DNA of 6,462 nucleotides from CAYQAJ01 sp964415245. Its GTDB lineage: Bacteria > Planctomycetota > Planctomycetia > Pirellulales > Pirellulaceae. How positions within the stretch are numbered: position 1 is the stretch's first letter; each line of letters starts with the position of its first letter. The translations under genes were made by a program, and so were the position numbers. The stretch is taken from the NCBI GenBank assembly GCA_964415245.1, contig CAYQAJ010000295.1, positions 1 to 6,462 on the forward strand, in the 5' to 3' direction. Below, piece by piece: positions 6,101 to 6,462 of this stretch. Under the pieces are notes generated by a model. That model made no database searches. It was not told the DNA's origin and was given only the letters and a program-made list of their open reading frames with translations.

Positions 6101-6462
6101 GTCGTCGGGCGGCTGGCGAGCGACGAATCGTCGCAGGTCCGCCGCGAGTGCGCCATCGCGCTCCGCGGCTGCAAGTCGCCAAAAGCTCCCGCGCTGTGGG
6201 CCGAACTGGCATTACGGCACGACGGCAAGGACCGCTGGTATCTCGAAGCGCTCGGAATTGGCGCCATGGACAATTGGGATGCCTGCTTCGATGCGTGGCT
6301 CGCAAAGATCGGCGACGGCTGGAACACCCCCGCCGGGCGCGACATTATCTGGCGGAGCCGCGCCAAGAAGACACCCGAGATGCTCGCCCGCATCCTCAAG
6401 GATCCGGCGACGACCGAGGACCAGCAGCCGCGCTACTTTCGCGCCTTCGACTTCCTGTCGGG
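3134..6462 (+). CDS. Secreted ThuA - NPCBM - PVC-type membrane-bound dehydrogenase - HEAT protein, partial (C-terminus off the right edge)
   Basis: The frame stays open from the GTG at 3134 to the edge: 1109 codons and two bases. Residues 1-34 are a Sec signal ending ASA before QD. ThuA-like domain, about 41-280: KVVFVAGGPSHGY (41-53), YSDGGGGHP (100-108), GIVCLHYAVE (125-134), FTGGHVHWNW (253-262) and NAIVW (273-277). NPCBM domain, about 340-482: VVTDGGNGYSCDW (369-381), YGIGTHANS (433-441), VRFLVYT (475-481). Planctomycete membrane-bound dehydrogenase propeller (TIGR02604-like), about 505-880: NVTNLDVDARGRVWVCE (524-540), ILEDTDGDG (559-567), HDHTAH (629-634) then FGPDGKLY, NFRNNYEVTVDS (699-710), SDNDDDGN (717-724), GRIFRV (875-880). 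HEAT-like helices run from about 897. Relatives often end in a cytochrome c CxxCH segment; no CxxCH occurs in this part. ThuA relatives act on trehalose and other keto-sugars and NPCBM binds carbohydrate, so an extracytoplasmic sugar oxidoreductase is likely; substrate and cofactor are unknown. Confidence 0.92.
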   Translation, partial: MVRWNLLARASAVGAGLACVLMAFSFSATSSASAQDGAKKKVVFVAGGPSHGYAAHEHFAGCTLLAKSLSEAMPNFETVVKGGWPRDEHAFDGADAIVIYSDGGGGHPSIPHTKQVDELAKKGVGIVCLHYAVEVPKGEPGDRFLDWIGGYFETDWSVNPHWTANFEKLPDHPITRGVEPFEINDEWYYHMRFREGMKGVTPILSAHPPKSTLDREDGTHSGNPAVREAVAKGEIQHVAWAAEREAGGRGFGFTGGHVHWNWSNDSFRRLVLNAIVWTAHGEVPDRGVRDKRPTMADLEANQDFPQPEGFNRDEIRKKYHLRDGLGDAARRRGPAAKPLFASDVITSQTPGHAVDVDVDISGAKQLYLVVTDGGNGYSCDWSDWAEPRLLGPEGERKLTELKWKSATSDWGQVRIGKNAGGGALRIDGKEVEYGIGTHANSVIAFDLPEGYERFQARGGLDNGGTDQGGGGATSVRFLVYTQRPPAFASGGNSGSHDAEDAVAGLDVADGLEATLFSSEPDILNVTNLDVDARGRVWVCEVMNYRGHAGTRPEGDRILILEDTDGDGRAEPPKVYYQGRDVDSAMGICVLGNRVIVSCSPQVLVFTDLDGDDKPDKKEVLFSDTGIPQHDHTAHTFLFGPDGKLYWNFGNQGKSVHDAAGKPVIDRFGNQVVDNGKPFFGGMVFRCDMDGGNFEVLAHNFRNNYEVTVDSLGALWQSDNDDDGNRGVRINYVMEFGNYGYLDEKTGAGWQSPRTNMEEDIPHRHWHQNDPGVVPNLLFTGAGSPTGITVYEGRLLPRVFWDQVIHCDAGPNVVRAYPVTADGAGYEASVVDILHGARDNWFRPADVCVAPDGSLFVTDWYDPGVGGHAQGDLERGRIFRVAPANHTYTVPKFEFDTVEGAIEALQNPNYAVRYLAWTSLHAQGAKAEPALLRLYRESDNVRHRARALWLLGKIEGRGSHYVDLAAGDKDADIRGTAVRLARQVEDDVTRVVGRLASDESSQVRRECAIALRGCKSPKAPALWAELALRHDGKDRWYLEALGIGAMDNWDACFDAWLAKIGDGWNTPAGRDIIWRSRAKKTPEMLARILKDPATTEDQQPRYFRAFDFLS

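Overview
The window looks like chromosomal DNA of a GC-rich planctomycete, most likely a member of the Pirellulales. The main evidence is the large secreted protein at the right end. It joins a ThuA-like domain, an NPCBM domain, a planctomycete-type 'membrane-bound dehydrogenase' propeller and HEAT-like repeats, an architecture typical of Planctomycetota and related PVC bacteria. A DUF1080 (3-keto-disaccharide hydrolase) gene and a Tat-exported DUF3500 protein fit the same group. The lineage call rests on gene content, not on a marker gene.

Layout, left to right. Positions 1-578 (minus) hold the N-terminal 192 residues of a secreted DUF1080 protein that runs off the left edge. Positions 579-873 are a divergent intergenic region with a candidate promoter for the DUF1080 gene and a cluster of palindromes built on a 12-nt core, GGTCGGGAGACC. 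Positions 874-1839 (plus) encode a cytoplasmic acetamidase/formamidase-family protein. Positions 1840-2061 are a 222-nt gap with the best promoter candidate of the window, an 8+8 inverted repeat lying over its -10 box, and two hairpins in the predicted leader. Positions 2062-3057 (plus) encode a Tat-exported DUF3500 protein. Positions 3134-6462 (plus) carry at least 1109 residues of the multidomain protein, which is open at the right edge. Its expected C-terminal cytochrome c segment (CxxCH) is not in the window.

How the genes may work together. The DUF1080 protein and the ThuA/NPCBM/dehydrogenase protein are both predicted to be exported, and both belong to families linked to processing of oxidised (3-keto) sugars and glycans. 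They could serve one extracytoplasmic carbohydrate pathway although they lie on opposite strands. The DUF3500 protein is exported too, but its role is unknown; its gene lies 76 nt upstream of the large gene with no visible terminator between them, so the two may be co-transcribed. The amidase has no obvious link to the others beyond releasing ammonia and a carboxylate from a small amide.

No RNA gene, CRISPR array, transposase or integrase was seen. The genes are ordinary for the lineage. The less explained parts are the two intergenic regions: the repeated-core palindrome cluster at 714-834 and the promoter/operator/hairpin leader at 1907-2002.
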